NCBI GenBank assembly: GCA_002715965.1
Contig: PBAL01000067.1
Coordinates: 1 to 50,811, forward strand
Direction of reading: 5' to 3'
Length of the DNA: 50,811 bases
Origin: Verrucomicrobiales bacterium
Lineage (GTDB): Bacteria; Verrucomicrobiota; Verrucomicrobiia; Limisphaerales; JAYPXF01
Of the stretch, positions 26,802 to 36,258 are shown one piece after another; within the stretch, counting starts at the first letter, position 1; each line of letters opens with the position of its first letter. Under the pieces are notes generated by a model that searched no databases, was not told the origin of the DNA, and saw only the letters and a program-made list of their open reading frames with translations. The position numbers were made by a program, and so were the translations under genes.

Positions 26802-29800
26802 ACAGAAATTCGTTGGAGTTTAACAGCGATTGGCAGAGGTTGGACATCGCCAACTTCAGGGGCTCATGTTTCTCGACGGGATGGCCGGCGAGGTGTTCGA
26901 GTTGGCGCCTGACAAATTCGAGCGCGGAGTCGAGTTCACCGGCGCTGGGCGGACGGCCATAGGCGAGTTCCCAGGCGCGGGTGATGCGCTTGGGAAGTTC
27001 CTGGGCGGGAACGACCTTGTAATCGCCCTTGCCGTAGAAGCCCTTTTCGACATCCCAAGTGGAGACCGTGCCGTTGTCGGACTTGAGCGTGATTGCACCG
27101 GTCCATGTGAAGGAGTCGGAGGTAATGCTGCCGTTGCCATCGACGATGAAGTCGAGTGTGTCACCGGCCTTGATCTTGAGATTCTTGAGTTCCGTTTTGA
27201 CGGTCTTGGTTTTGATCGTCCATTGGCCGTGCAATTCGTTGGTGTTCGAAACCAGGAAACCGATCACACCGGTGCCGTTGGTGGAGGGATGACCAAATGA
27301 TCCGGAGAAAGAAACCGTGCCGGTGCTCGGGCTCGTCCAGCGACGAATGGCTGCGAATTGTCCGGGATGGCCACCCTTGGCCCAGATCTGCGTGTGCCCG
27401 AGCTTCTCGTCTGGCATCTTCTTGCCGCCCTTCCAGTATTTGTCGTCGTGGTACGGAAAAATGGTGAACGGCTTGGTCCACTTGTTGGAAGGAGTGTAAC
27501 GGCCATAGCCGAAGCTCCAGCCGGCTTTCATCACGGCGGTCAATTGGTCCAGATCGAATGCAAACTTGGGCGGGGAGTGGACCGGGCTTTCCTTGAGAAT
27601 ACGATCAGACATCTTGCCGGCCTGCTTGAGAACAAATTTGCTGTTCATCATCAACAGGGATTGCGGGGCGACGGTGGAGGACTGGCGCTTCGCACAATTC
27701 ACTTCCATGACGGGCGCGTCGAATGTGGCCAGCATTGAAACGGGCCGACTGCGACGAACCTGGATATAAATGCTGCGCCGACTCGGATCAGCGCCTTCTA
27801 CAATCTGACCATCGGCGTCTGCGAGCACTGCGGTGGGCGCACCGAGGAACAAGGAACCAAGCGCTCCACTGGTGGCAAGGATGCTGTCCCGCACAACTTC
27901 GGCATCGAGACGCGAAACAGGCTTGCGCCAATAGAGTTGATTGTCCGGATCGGCGGCTGCGCGGGCTGAGTCAAACTTGGAGCTCTGGCGATAGACCTGC
28001 GAGGTCATGATCGTTCGGTGAAGTTGCTTCAGGCTCCAACCACTGGCCATGAACTCATCGGCAAGCCAGTCGAGGAGTTCAGGGTGCGTTGGCATTTCAC
28101 CGAGCTTCCCGAATTCGTCGGGCGTGCTGACGAGGCCGCGGCCGAAATGTTGCTGCCAGACACGGTTGACAAGAACCCGAGCGGTCAGGGGATGGCGTCC
28201 ACTGGTCAACCAACGGGCATAGGCGAGGCGACGACCGGTGGTGGGGAGATTCGGATCATTGCCCTGGAACTTGCGTTGGCGATCGGGCGGTGAGCCAATG
28301 GTCAAGGCGGCCGGTTGGACCTCATCGGTGGGATGTTTCGGATCACCACGATGAAAGATGCGGGTCTTGGAAATCTTTCCGGGCGTCTCCCGCATGACCC
28401 GGAGGAATTCCTCTGCCGGTTTCTTGGCCCTTTGCTCCTTGATGCCTTTGTCGAGTTTCTTCAACTCGTCGGCGGCCTTCTGGTTGTACTGATACAGCGT
28501 GCCATTGTTCACGTTGGCCGCGGGGTGTTTGGAGAGGAGCTTCTTTTGTTCGGGTGTGCGCTTGGCTGCAGTAGTTTCCCAGGCTGCACGCAGTTTGGGT
28601 TGCAGGTCTTTCGGGTAGGTCTCGAGTTGTTTCGCAAAGGCCGCAAGGACGAATTCCTTCTGCTTGGCACTACGCTCCTGACTGAGTTTCACAGCGACTT
28701 TTTCGATTTCGCCAGCCGCCTTGCGATCGGCCTCGGTGTATAGAGAAACGCGCCGGCGCGTCGGTGGTTGCCAGCCGGCTCCATTGAAGGCCGGTTCAAA
28801 GACCGCGCGCAGGTGATAGTAGTCCTTCTGGGAGATCGGGTCATAGCGATGATCGTGGCATTGCGCGCAACCGACCGAGAGACCGAGGAGCGAGGTGGAA
28901 ACAATCTTCAGGGTGTCGGCGATGACCTGGTTCTGTCCTTCGGTGGTGTTCGCGCCACTGGAAGTGCCGTCTGCGGCCATGCGGAGAAATCCGGTGGCAG
29001 TGAGGAGTTCGATCTGCTGGGGCGTCAGGTCTCCTTTGGGTTGATCCATGAGTTCATCGCCGGCGAGTTGTTCGGTGATGAATCGATCGAAGGGTTTGTC
29101 GTCGTTGAGGGACTGGATGACATAGTCGCGGTAGCGCCAGGCGTAGGGACGCTCGATGTCCACCTCGGTGTGGCCTTCGCTATCCGCGTAACCCGCAATG
29201 TCCAACCAATGCCTCGCCCAGCGTTCGCCGTAGTTCTTCGACGCGAGCAATTCATCGATGAGATCTTCGTAGGCCGTGGAGGATTTGTCGGCCAGAAACT
29301 TCTTCACCGCTTCTGGTTTGGGCGGCAATCCGATCAATCCGAAATAGGCCCGGCGAATCAAAGTGAGCTTCCCTGCTTCCGGAGAGAGTGAGATTTCCTT
29401 CTGTTTCAGACGCTTCAGCAGCAACGCGTCGATGGGTGTGCGAACGCCGGTTGTGTAATTGGGAACGCTTGGCCGACGGATCGGCTGGAAGGCCCAGTAG
29501 CTTCGCTCTTCCTCTGTGATGCCCAGGCCTTCACCAATGCTCTCCGGCTCCGGCCGAGCGGTGGGCGCACCGGCCTTGATCCACTTTTCCAGAACACTCA
29601 CCTGGTCGGACGGAACAAGTTTTCCGTTCGGAGGCATTTCGCCTTCCCGGATTCGAGTGAGCAATCTGCTGGCACTCGGATCTCCCGGAACGATAGCCGC
29701 ACCGGACTTGCCACCCTTCACCATCAAACGTCTCAGACGCAGATCCAGTTGCCCTTTGAGTTCCTTCGCCGCTCCATGACAATCATAACAATGCTCGCGC

Positions 29801-29898
29801 AGGATGGGACGAATATCCTTCTCGAAGGTGATCGCACGCACATCACCGGTCATCGCGAACAAGGCGATCAGCAATGAAATGGGCCGTCGATTAAGCAT
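26791..29898 (-). CDS. PSD1/DUF1549-DUF1553 protein with planctomycete cytochrome C domain
   Basis: The 1035-residue protein has a signal peptide (about 1-22) and a PSCyt1 domain with the haem motif Cys37-Tyr-Asp-Cys40-His41 (CxxCH-type, spacing two). DUF1549 follows (about 150-360, with [20 protein letters not shown]) and then DUF1553 (about 560 onwards, with [17 protein letters not shown] and [20 protein letters not shown]). Within DUF1553, about 205 residues (roughly 765-970) form an inserted beta-rich domain ([36 protein letters not shown]), possibly carbohydrate-binding. The last 65 residues return to DUF1553. The partner DUF1501 gene follows. The exact reaction of this pair is unknown; oxidation or breakdown of sulfated glycans is often proposed. 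Confidence 0.9.
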   Translation of the reverse strand: MLNRRPISLLIALFAMTGDVRAITFEKDIRPILREHCYDCHGAAKELKGQLDLRLRRLMVKGGKSGAAIVPGDPSASRLLTRIREGEMPPNGKLVPSDQVSVLEKWIKAGAPTARPEPESIGEGLGITEEERSYWAFQPIRRPSVPNYTTGVRTPIDALLLKRLKQKEISLSPEAGKLTLIRRAYFGLIGLPPKPEAVKKFLADKSSTAYEDLIDELLASKNYGERWARHWLDIAGYADSEGHTEVDIERPYAWRYRDYVIQSLNDDKPFDRFITEQLAGDELMDQPKGDLTPQQIELLTATGFLRMAADGTSSGANTTEGQNQVIADTLKIVSTSLLGLSVGCAQCHDHRYDPISQKDYYHLRAVFEPAFNGAGWQPPTRRRVSLYTEADRKAAGEIEKVAVKLSQERSAKQKEFVLAAFAKQLETYPKDLQPKLRAAWETTAAKRTPEQKKLLSKHPAANVNNGTLYQYNQKAADELKKLDKGIKEQRAKKPAEEFLRVMRETPGKISKTRIFHRGDPKHPTDEVQPAALTIGSPPDRQRKFQGNDPNLPTTGRRLAYARWLTSGRHPLTARVLVNRVWQQHFGRGLVSTPDEFGKLGEMPTHPELLDWLADEFMASGWSLKQLHRTIMTSQVYRQSSKFDSARAAADPDNQLYWRKPVSRLDAEVVRDSILATSGALGSLFLGAPTAVLADADGQIVEGADPSRRSIYIQVRRSRPVSMLATFDAPVMEVNCAKRQSSTVAPQSLLMMNSKFVLKQAGKMSDRILKESPVHSPPKFAFDLDQLTAVMKAGWSFGYGRYTPSNKWTKPFTIFPYHDDKYWKGGKKMPDEKLGHTQIWAKGGHPGQFAAIRRWTSPSTGTVSFSGSFGHPSTNGTGVIGFLVSNTNELHGQWTIKTKTVKTELKNLKIKAGDTLDFIVDGNGSITSDSFTWTGAITLKSDNGTVSTWDVEKGFYGKGDYKVVPAQELPKRITRAWELAYGRPPSAGELDSALEFVRRQLEHLAGHPVEKHEPLKLAMSNLCQSLLNSNEFLYVD

Positions 29899-30212
29899 GC
29901 GCGAGTATCGCAGATTACGTGTCGATGCGACAAGCCTGTGAATTAGAGGTTCTATCTGCGCCGGCTGCCACAGAGTTATTCACAACAATGCCGTTCGCAC
30001 CGGGCGCAACAGTGATTTTGACCGCGGCATCACGATCGCAATGATCAAATTCGTAGCGAATTCTGCCACCGTTTGAACGAGCAGATCAGCCCGCTGGCGC
30101 CCCTGTCAGATCAATCAAACATGGCGTATAATCCGCCTTCCTACACGTTAGGGGATTTTCGCAGGGAATGTCCCCATAGTAGCTTCAGGGTGCTCCCCAG
30201 TATCGTTGATGC
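29899..30212. other. Divergent intergenic region
   Basis: This 314-bp gap separates the leftward PSD1 gene from the rightward gene at 30213. It holds a perfect -10 hexamer (see the promoter entry) and one isolated DnaA-like 9-mer at 29976. I see no gene in it. Confidence 0.45.
30104..30132 (+). promoter_or_regulatory. Candidate sigma-70 promoter for the gene at 30213
   Basis: A perfect TATAAT stands at 30127-30132, about 80 bp before the next start codon. The -35 region at 17-bp spacing (30104-30109, TGTCAG) is a poor match to consensus. The position in a divergent gap supports it, but there is no other evidence. Confidence 0.4.
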
Positions 30213-30902
30213 ATGAAGCATTTGGCCTTTATCCTGATCCTCTTCAGCGTGCCATTTTCCGTCTTCGCCGGCAGCGCCGTCCCATTTACCGTTCTACTCG
30301 CTCCGCTCTGTCTGGTCGTCTTCTTCACGGTCGCGGGGCGTTTCCAATATCAGTCGCTGCTACCGGTGATCGACAAGATCCGCGAGCTGCACGATCACAT
30401 GGAATCCATCTCCAAACGCGTGCGCGATCGGGTGCGTCGCAGTTCGGACTGGCGCCATGGCGTTGCTGAAGCCTTGCCTTCTTTGGACGACCGCACGCTG
30501 CGCTTCATCGTTCTTCAGACGCTGCTCGCCGAGGGATACGAAAACATTTCCGATCCCATGCTTCGCGCGATTCATGCCGAGGACGCGCTTCACCTGCGAA
30601 AGGAAGGGCATGACGTTCTCCTCCAACTGAATGCCGAGCCCGGAACCACCACGACACAGGAAACCATCTACCAGTTCATGCGGGCGCTGGATGACATGCA
30701 TGTCCCTGCTGGCATCGCAGTAAGCGTAGGACCGGTCACGCCCAAAGCGTTGGAACTCGCCCGTCGAAATCACTTCCAGATCATGGATCGCAAAACGCTT
30801 TGTAAGAAAATCGTCTCGCGGCGCAAGCGTGTCCAATTCACCACCCGCGATCAATGCCTCCATCTGACCGCACCCCGGCCAACCGCCTTGCTCGGATGCT
30901 AA
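30213..30902 (+). CDS. Membrane-anchored protein with degenerate Mrr-like nuclease fold
   Basis: The 229-residue protein begins with two membrane segments (about 1-43, including HLAFILILFSVPFSVFAG). A soluble part follows with an alpha/beta region that resembles the restriction-endonuclease (Mrr_cat) core: GYENISDPMLRAIHAEDALH, DVLLQLN, TIYQFMRALDDMHVPAG and IAVSVGPVTPKALELARRNHF. In active Mrr enzymes the strand ends QCK, with a catalytic lysine. Here it reads QLN, so activity seems lost or the likeness is only structural. The alternative is a mere unknown membrane protein. The next gene overlaps it (ATG 30896 inside its end), so they form a pair. Confidence 0.55.
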   Translation: MKHLAFILILFSVPFSVFAGSAVPFTVLLAPLCLVVFFTVAGRFQYQSLLPVIDKIRELHDHMESISKRVRDRVRRSSDWRHGVAEALPSLDDRTLRFIVLQTLLAEGYENISDPMLRAIHAEDALHLRKEGHDVLLQLNAEPGTTTTQETIYQFMRALDDMHVPAGIAVSVGPVTPKALELARRNHFQIMDRKTLCKKIVSRRKRVQFTTRDQCLHLTAPRPTALLGC

Positions 30903-31339
30903 ACTTCACACAAACCCATACCAATGACCCAACGCCAACCAAAGGAGCCCCGCGCGCGCGCCAAACCATTCGATCCCGGATGAAAAGCGCGCAATCACAT
31001 TCCATCCAGGGGGGTGACGTCCAGCCGCTTCCGATCACGGGCGATGGATTGACACATTTCGATTCTCGCTATCATCAGTGGATCAAGCAAGACCTGCTGC
31101 TTGAGTGGTGGCTTCCCATGGCAATCGCCTGCGGGGCGGCATTCCTGAGCGTGCTTTGCATGGCCAATGTGCCTCTCGGGCCGGCGATTGTCGGCGCGTT
31201 GATGATCGGACATCTCAGCTTCGCCCTGAATCGACACTTTGACCGGAAGCAGCGCTACGCGCCGGTCATCGGCACACTGTTGCTGGAACTCGCTCAGTTC
31301 TACAACGGCGTGGTCAACCTCCGGCACGTTGCCGACTAG
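30896..31339 (+). CDS. Unknown membrane protein, interrupted by a stop codon
   Basis: ATG 30896 overlaps the stop of the nuclease-like gene. The earlier ATG at 30854 lies in the other coding frame's territory and is less likely. The 147-residue product has a basic N-terminus and one long or two short membrane segments (WWLPMAIACGAAFLSVLCMA, GPAIVGALMIGHLSFAL), then a short helix. It ends at TAG 31337-31339, but the same frame continues coding-like for another 100 codons (next entry). The family is not recognised. Confidence 0.5.
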   Translation: MLNFTQTHTNDPTPTKGAPRARQTIRSRMKSAQSHSIQGGDVQPLPITGDGLTHFDSRYHQWIKQDLLLEWWLPMAIACGAAFLSVLCMANVPLGPAIVGALMIGHLSFALNRHFDRKQRYAPVIGTLLLELAQFYNGVVNLRHVAD

Positions 31340-31651
31340 TCCGACCGTGCGCATCACGGTGACGACGTCGACGAATTGCGCCAATGCAGCCGTTCATTGG
31401 CCAAAGTCCACGCTGAAATCCTCGAACTTTTTTCACGGGAGTCCGAACTTCGCGCCCAGATGGGTGACCGATCTCAGGCACTGGTGGTGGATCGACACGG
31501 GCGGCCTCAGTCTCGGCCACCAAATCCTGCAGTCCGGGAAATCATCACGGCGGCCAGGCGGCTGGACGAACAACTCGCCGCTGAACAAAAGAGACTGATC
31601 GATTCTTGGTTGCCTCCACCAAGGCGACATGAGATGCCTCCGGGCAGATTC
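31340..31651 (+). pseudogene. Continuation of the interrupted membrane gene
   Basis: After TAG 31337 the same frame stays open and reads as a charged, coiled-coil-like helix pair (RSLAKVHAEILELFSRESEL, REIITAARRLDEQLAAEQKR). This has the texture of a real C-terminal tail rather than noise. It then runs without a stop straight into the ATG of the Gfo/Idh gene at 31652. So the natural stop is missing, and either the TAG is a recent mutation or two genes have been spliced by a deletion. Confidence 0.45.
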
Positions 31652-32728
31652 ATGGCTATTTCCAAAAGAACTTTCGTCGCGCGATCCGCGGCAACCGTCG
31701 TCGCGCTTGACTTTCCTCATGTTGCCCGCGCTGCAAAACCGCCGAGGATCAAGATTGGACAGATCGGGACCGCGCATCCGCATGCCGGCGGAAAAATGAC
31801 GTCAATGCGCAAACTACCGGAGACCTACGAAATCGTTGGCCTGGTCGAGCCGGATGAAGAACGGCGTCGTTCCTCCAAGAACAGCAAAACCTGGCGCGGT
31901 CTGAAGTTCATGACACAGGAACAGTTGCTGAATACCAGGGGACTTCAGGCTGTTGCAGTGGAAACGGCAGTTCGCGATCTCGTGCCGGCCGCCATGTCGT
32001 GCATCAAGGCCGGCAAGCACATCCACCTCGACAAGCCGGCGGGTCCGTCAATGAGCGCCTGTCGTGCGCTGCATGCGGCAGCGAACGAACGAAAGCTCAC
32101 CATCCAGATGGGTTACATGCTGCGCTACAACCCGGCGTTTCAACTGCTGTTTCAAATGGCTCACGACGGCTGGCTCGGGCCGATCACCGAACTCAGCGCA
32201 ATGATGGGCAAAAAGGGAGGCGACTCCATGCGCAAGCAGCTGGCGGAATTCGAGGGCGGAGGAATGTTCGAACTCGCGTGCCACATTATTGACGCGATGG
32301 TGACCGTGCTGGGCAAGCCGGACAAAATCACCGCCCACAATCGCCGCAGCTACCCGAAGAAAGACAGTTTCGCCGACAACCAGATGGCGGTTTACGACTA
32401 CCCTCATGCCATCGCGACCATCCGTTGCAACCACCTTGATCCCTTCGGCTTTCCGCGTCGGTTCTTCAACGTCACGGGCGAACTGGGTTCGGTGTTCATC
32501 AATCCGCTGGAACCGCCGAAGATGCGCATCGCCCTCGACCGGCCGCGCGGCAAATTCAAGAAAGGCTTTCAGGATGTCAGCCTGCCCAAGCTGACCGACC
32601 GATATATGGAGGAGTTCATTGATCTGGCGAAGGTCATTCGTGGTGAGAAGAAACTCGCGTGGGACAGCGAGCATGATCTCGCCGTGCACGAGGCGGTGTT
32701 ATTGGGCAGTGGGATGAAACTGGATTAA
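31652..32728 (+). CDS. Gfo/Idh/MocA-family oxidoreductase
   Basis: ATG 31652 (MAISKRTFVARSAATVV) gives 358 residues and keeps a plausible export-type N-terminus, with one Lys-Arg rather than Arg-Arg. The NAD-binding part follows (RIKIGQIGTAHPHAGGKM). A DKPAG stretch at the site of the usual EKP motif and GGGMFELACHIIDAM, carrying the catalytic His, identify the family. These enzymes oxidise or reduce sugars or inositol with NAD(P). In PVC bacteria secreted forms lie among sulfatases and glycosidases. The second Gfo/Idh gene follows after 49 bp, so they likely act in one catabolic route. Confidence 0.85.
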   Translation: MAISKRTFVARSAATVVALDFPHVARAAKPPRIKIGQIGTAHPHAGGKMTSMRKLPETYEIVGLVEPDEERRRSSKNSKTWRGLKFMTQEQLLNTRGLQAVAVETAVRDLVPAAMSCIKAGKHIHLDKPAGPSMSACRALHAAANERKLTIQMGYMLRYNPAFQLLFQMAHDGWLGPITELSAMMGKKGGDSMRKQLAEFEGGGMFELACHIIDAMVTVLGKPDKITAHNRRSYPKKDSFADNQMAVYDYPHAIATIRCNHLDPFGFPRRFFNVTGELGSVFINPLEPPKMRIALDRPRGKFKKGFQDVSLPKLTDRYMEEFIDLAKVIRGEKKLAWDSEHDLAVHEAVLLGSGMKLD

Positions 32729-32777
32729 GACGCCCATGCGGATAGTCTGAACACATACTAAACAACGGATACCCGAT

Positions 32778-34064
32778 ATGAACGAACCAATCCCCAATCC
32801 CCCCAACCGTCGCGGCTTTATCCGCACGACCAGCGCAGCCACGATCGCAACCGGACTTTCTCAACTCCCCTCCGTGCATGCCGCCGGATCGGAAACGCTG
32901 CGACTGGGTTTGATCGGTTGCGGAGGCCGCGGCACTGGTGCCGCGGACAATGCCTTGAAGGCGGATCCCAAAGTCAAGATTGTCGCCATGGCGGATGTCT
33001 TCCCGGATCGGATGAAGAAGTCTGCCGATCGACTGAAGCACCTGCACAAGGAACGATTTGCAGTGGAGGAAGATCACCGTTTCATTGGATTCGATTCCTA
33101 CCAGAAGCTGCTCGCCAGCGATGTCGACGTGGTGATTCTGGCCACCCCACCTCATTTTCGACCGGAACATCTTCAGGCCGTTGTCGCTGCGGGAAAACAC
33201 GCCTTCGTCGAAAAGCCCGTGGCTGTTGATGCGGTGGGCGCGCGGTCCGTACTTGAGACATGCCGGCAGGCCAAAGGAAAGGGGCTCTCGATCGTATCAG
33301 GCCTCATGCTGCGATACAGCCTGGCCGTGAAGGAGACCATGAAACGAATTCACGACGGTGCGATCGGACGCATCGTCACCATGCAGGCCAACTACAACAT
33401 CGGCGGTTTGTGGAGCCATCCGCGGCAGGACGGTTGGAGCGACATGGATTACCAGCTACGCAACTGGTATTACTACACTTGGCTTTCAGGTGATCATATC
33501 GTGGAGCAACACGTTCACGGCCTGGACATGATGGCCTGGGCGATGCGTGACCAATACCCGGTGAATTGCTTCACCCTCGCCGGCCGGCAATCGCGCACCG
33601 AACAGATCTATGGGCACATCTTCGATCATTTTGCGGTGTGCTACGAATATGCCAATGGCGAACGCTGCTTCAGCTTCTGCCGCCAGCAGAACGGCACAGA
33701 CCAGAACACCGCCCATCTGGTTTACGGTTCAGACGGCACCGCCGATCTCCGGCGCAAGACCACCACCGGCAACAACATCTGGCGTTACAGTGCGGCGCGC
33801 AATGGAGTGAAGGACATCCCCTACCAACTCGAACACGACGCCCTGTTCCGCAGCATCCGGAATGGCGAACCGATCAACAACGGCGATTACATGGTCAACA
33901 GCACAATGATGGCGATCATGGGACGGCAGGCGGGTTATACCGGCAAGACCGTCACCTGGGAACAAGCCTGGAAATCCAGGGAAGATCTGCGACCGGACAA
34001 ATACGCATTTGGAGACATGCCTTACCCGCCCGTCGCCATTCCAGGCCAGTCGAAGTTGATTTAG
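32778..34064 (+). CDS. Tat-exported Gfo/Idh/MocA-family oxidoreductase
   Basis: The 428-residue protein starts with a clean twin-arginine signal (NRRGFIRTTSAATIATG). The Rossmann motif is LRLGLIGCGGRGTGAAD near 41, with VVILATPPHFRPEHLQA near 118 and the catalytic EKP in KHAFVEKPVAVDAVG near 140. WLSGDHIVEQHVHGLDMMAW near 238 carries the substrate histidines. The C-terminal motif (NDGD-like, NNGDYMVNSTMMAIMGRQA) is that of secreted PVC members. The substrate is unknown, probably an oxidised sugar. The gene is preceded by a spaced, weak ribosome-binding site and followed by a hairpin-rich gap. Confidence 0.9.
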   Translation: MNEPIPNPPNRRGFIRTTSAATIATGLSQLPSVHAAGSETLRLGLIGCGGRGTGAADNALKADPKVKIVAMADVFPDRMKKSADRLKHLHKERFAVEEDHRFIGFDSYQKLLASDVDVVILATPPHFRPEHLQAVVAAGKHAFVEKPVAVDAVGARSVLETCRQAKGKGLSIVSGLMLRYSLAVKETMKRIHDGAIGRIVTMQANYNIGGLWSHPRQDGWSDMDYQLRNWYYYTWLSGDHIVEQHVHGLDMMAWAMRDQYPVNCFTLAGRQSRTEQIYGHIFDHFAVCYEYANGERCFSFCRQQNGTDQNTAHLVYGSDGTADLRRKTTTGNNIWRYSAARNGVKDIPYQLEHDALFRSIRNGEPINNGDYMVNSTMMAIMGRQAGYTGKTVTWEQAWKSREDLRPDKYAFGDMPYPPVAIPGQSKLI

Positions 34065-34137
34065 CCCGAATATCTCACACATGGATGCTGGCGAGTGCGT
34101 ATCGCCCGTTGCGCAGGTGCCTCAATCTGCCGTATCG

Positions 34138-34233
34138 CGGATTTCCAAATCCGGAGGCTGTTATCTTCGTCACTGGGGGATCGGACGCTCTGCAGGTTGG
34201 GAAACCTGCGACCCGGCAGACTTGGAAGTCTGC
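34138..34233. repeat. Row of three short perfect hairpins
   Basis: Three hairpins with tiny loops stand close together. The first has 7-bp arms with a 2-nt loop (34138-34153), the second 7-bp arms with a 4-nt loop (34192-34209), and the third 8-bp arms with a 2-nt loop (34216-34233). The last two share the TCTGC/AACCTGC style of ends. They occupy the gap between the Gfo/Idh and M20D genes, whose transcripts converge here. Confidence 0.75.
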
Positions 34234-34299
34234 GCTACGTCTCCCGTCCAGCAGCGGTGAGGAATCGCGGTTAGATCCGGCGATATCGCTGGCGACCCT

Positions 34300-35619
34300 T
34301 CAGGGGTTCGCAAACAGGTCCAGCAGGCCGGCAACGGTTGCGGTCACGCCGGTCTTGATTGTGTGTTCCGCATCGGGCGCGAAGATGGGCGAGTGAAGCG
34401 AAGGCAAGGTTCCACCGGTTTGCAGGGCGCGCTTGACCGAAGCCGGACTCGCGGCCCCGAGCCAATAGATGCAGATCGGCACCTTGTGTTCTGTGCGGCC
34501 GTAGCGGCCAAAATCTTCTCCACCCATCTGCGACGGTCGTTCGATGCAGGTGCCCTTGCCCAGCCAGTCGTCGAAGACTGCAACCAATCGATGCATGAGT
34601 TCGGGATTGTTGTACGTGGCCGGCGTGTAGTTTTCCTTCACCTTGATGATCGGGAGTTTGTCCTCGGGAAGTCCGGCCGTCTTCGCATGACCGATCGTGA
34701 TGCGTTTGATGCCCGCCAGAAGTTGATCGCGAACCTCGTCCTTGTAGGAACGAACGGTCAGTTGCAGATCCACCTCTCCGGGGATGACGTTGTGCTTGGT
34801 GCCTCCATGAATCGAACCCACGGTGATAACGCCGGGTTCGATCGGGGCAATCTCGCGGCTTACGATCGTCTGCAGACTGAGGATGGTCTGCGCGGCAAGC
34901 ACGATCGGATCCTTGGTCGCCTGCGGATAAGCCCCATGGCCGCCGACGCCGAAGATCTTGATGTCGACGGAATCCACATTGGCCAGAGCAAAACCCGGCG
35001 TGTAGCCGATGGTGCCGGCGGGCATGCCGGAATGAACGTGAAGCGCGATCACCTTGTCCGGCAACGCAAAGCGTTCGAACAATCCATCGCTCAGCATCGC
35101 ACGCGCACCACCTCCGCGTTCCTCGGCAGGCTGAGCGATGAACATGAGCGTGCCCTTCCAGTGCTGCATGAGTGAACTCAGCACCCGAACAGTTCCGATG
35201 GCCGACGTCATGTGGATGTCGTGTCCGCAGGCATGCATCGTGGGCACCGTCTTGCCCGATTCATCCCGCATCTGCTTCTTGCTGGCGAACGGGAGGCCCG
35301 TCTTTTCCTCAACGGGAAGTCCATCCATGTCGCATCGCAACATGATGGTCGGACCCTTGCCGTTCTTCAGCAAACCAACCACGCCATGGCCGCCCACCTT
35401 GCGAGTGACAGTGAAGTCCAGTTTCTCCAATTCCTGCGCCATGCGCTCCGAAGTCTCCCTCTCCATGAACGAGAGCTCCGGGTTGGCGTGCAGATGCCGG
35501 TAGAGTTTTTCCAGATAGGAATATTCGGCCTCAACCCGCTCACGTACGTCAGATTTCGTTGAGGCGTGAATCGATGCCGCGATCAGAAAGAAAACCAGAA
35601 GTGAGAAGGGAACGTTCAT
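34300..35619 (-). CDS. Secreted M20D-family amidohydrolase (peptidase/aminoacylase)
   Basis: The 439-residue protein has an N-terminal signal peptide (FSLLVFFLIAASIHAS). The M20D catalytic core follows with LRCDMDGLPVEE near 110, MHACGHDIHMTSAIG near 145, FIAQPAEERGGGARAML near 182 and GGHGAYPQATKDP near 248. A late metal ligand lies in SQMGGEDFGRYG near 380. It is a di-metal hydrolase that removes N-acyl or amino-acid groups (hippurate/IAA-amino-acid hydrolase type), here in the periplasm. No partner gene is evident. The ORF ends next to the hairpin row. Confidence 0.9.
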   Translation of the reverse strand: MNVPFSLLVFFLIAASIHASTKSDVRERVEAEYSYLEKLYRHLHANPELSFMERETSERMAQELEKLDFTVTRKVGGHGVVGLLKNGKGPTIMLRCDMDGLPVEEKTGLPFASKKQMRDESGKTVPTMHACGHDIHMTSAIGTVRVLSSLMQHWKGTLMFIAQPAEERGGGARAMLSDGLFERFALPDKVIALHVHSGMPAGTIGYTPGFALANVDSVDIKIFGVGGHGAYPQATKDPIVLAAQTILSLQTIVSREIAPIEPGVITVGSIHGGTKHNVIPGEVDLQLTVRSYKDEVRDQLLAGIKRITIGHAKTAGLPEDKLPIIKVKENYTPATYNNPELMHRLVAVFDDWLGKGTCIERPSQMGGEDFGRYGRTEHKVPICIYWLGAASPASVKRALQTGGTLPSLHSPIFAPDAEHTIKTGVTATVAGLLDLFANP

Positions 35620-35722
35620 TCAACGATATTAGCGTTGCGCTGAAGAGTCAGTCACTATCGAACCGCACTCCGGAAATTGACTTTTCACCGATGCTCGATG
35701 AAGTAGATGGAAGGAACTGACG

Positions 35723-36121
35723 ATGAGCGACTTGAGAGAGAAGGCACGATCGAGGGTGAAGGCCCTGGCCAATGCGGTCAAAGGTGATGAGCGATGGGAC
35801 CTGAATGACGAACTGATGTGCCAGGTGTTCGGTTTTACGATGTATGGCTATGCGTTCGGACTGGGCCGGATCGTGTGCTTCATGGACGTTGAAGACATTC
35901 AGGCATTGGCCACCGCCCAACTGAGCGAACTGGGCATCGGAGCAAAGTATGCGAGCGGCATGATTGCAGCAGCACACGTGGAATTCATGACTGAAGGAAA
36001 TGAGTCCCTGCACAATCGGTTGATCGGGATCGGGCATTCGCACTTCATCAGCGAAGATCTCACCGAGTTGATTGATTCAGTGTTCCAGAACACGGAGGCA
36101 ATTCGGAAGGCTACGGGGTAG
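35723..36121 (+). CDS. Small protein of unknown function
   Basis: The 132-residue soluble protein starts at ATG 35723 behind a strong ribosome-binding site (GGAAGGAA about 10 bp upstream). It is mostly helical with LNDELMCQVFGFTMYGYAFG, DVEDIQALATAQLSELGIGA and ISEDLTELIDSVFQNTEAIR. Size and texture are compatible with immunity-type or phage-like proteins, but no family is recognised, and there is no toxin beside it. The next small genes encode membrane peptides. Confidence 0.6.
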   Translation: MSDLREKARSRVKALANAVKGDERWDLNDELMCQVFGFTMYGYAFGLGRIVCFMDVEDIQALATAQLSELGIGAKYASGMIAAAHVEFMTEGNESLHNRLIGIGHSHFISEDLTELIDSVFQNTEAIRKATG

Positions 36122-36164
36122 TTGTCCACTTCGGCTGCCCGCCAGGAGCATCCAGGAAATTTAG

Positions 36165-36254
36165 AATGCCCAAGAGTCCGCTCAGTTTTTTCGCATTCGT
36201 ATTCCTGATTCAATTGCCGAACGCGTTCTACGTGCACTCGATGACAAACCATTG
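36165..36254 (+). CDS. Possible small membrane peptide
   Basis: A 29-residue frame (MPKSPLSFFAFVFLIQLPNA...) is one hydrophobic helix. It ends 4 bp before the start of the next membrane gene, so it could be that gene's first helix separated by a stop, or a leader peptide. It is too short for certainty. Confidence 0.25.
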
Positions 36255-36258
36255 ACTG

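Noticed and set aside
29976..29984. A DnaA-box-like TTATTCACA
   Set aside because: Only one copy and no cluster or nearby dnaA, so it is not evidence of an origin.
31376..31651. Fused long start for the Gfo/Idh protein
   Set aside because: The ATG at 31652 gives the normal family N-terminus with an export-type signal, while the upstream part resembles a coiled-coil tail of another gene.
34138..34233. Hairpin row as a CRISPR-like array
   Set aside because: The units differ in sequence and spacing, and there are no cas genes.
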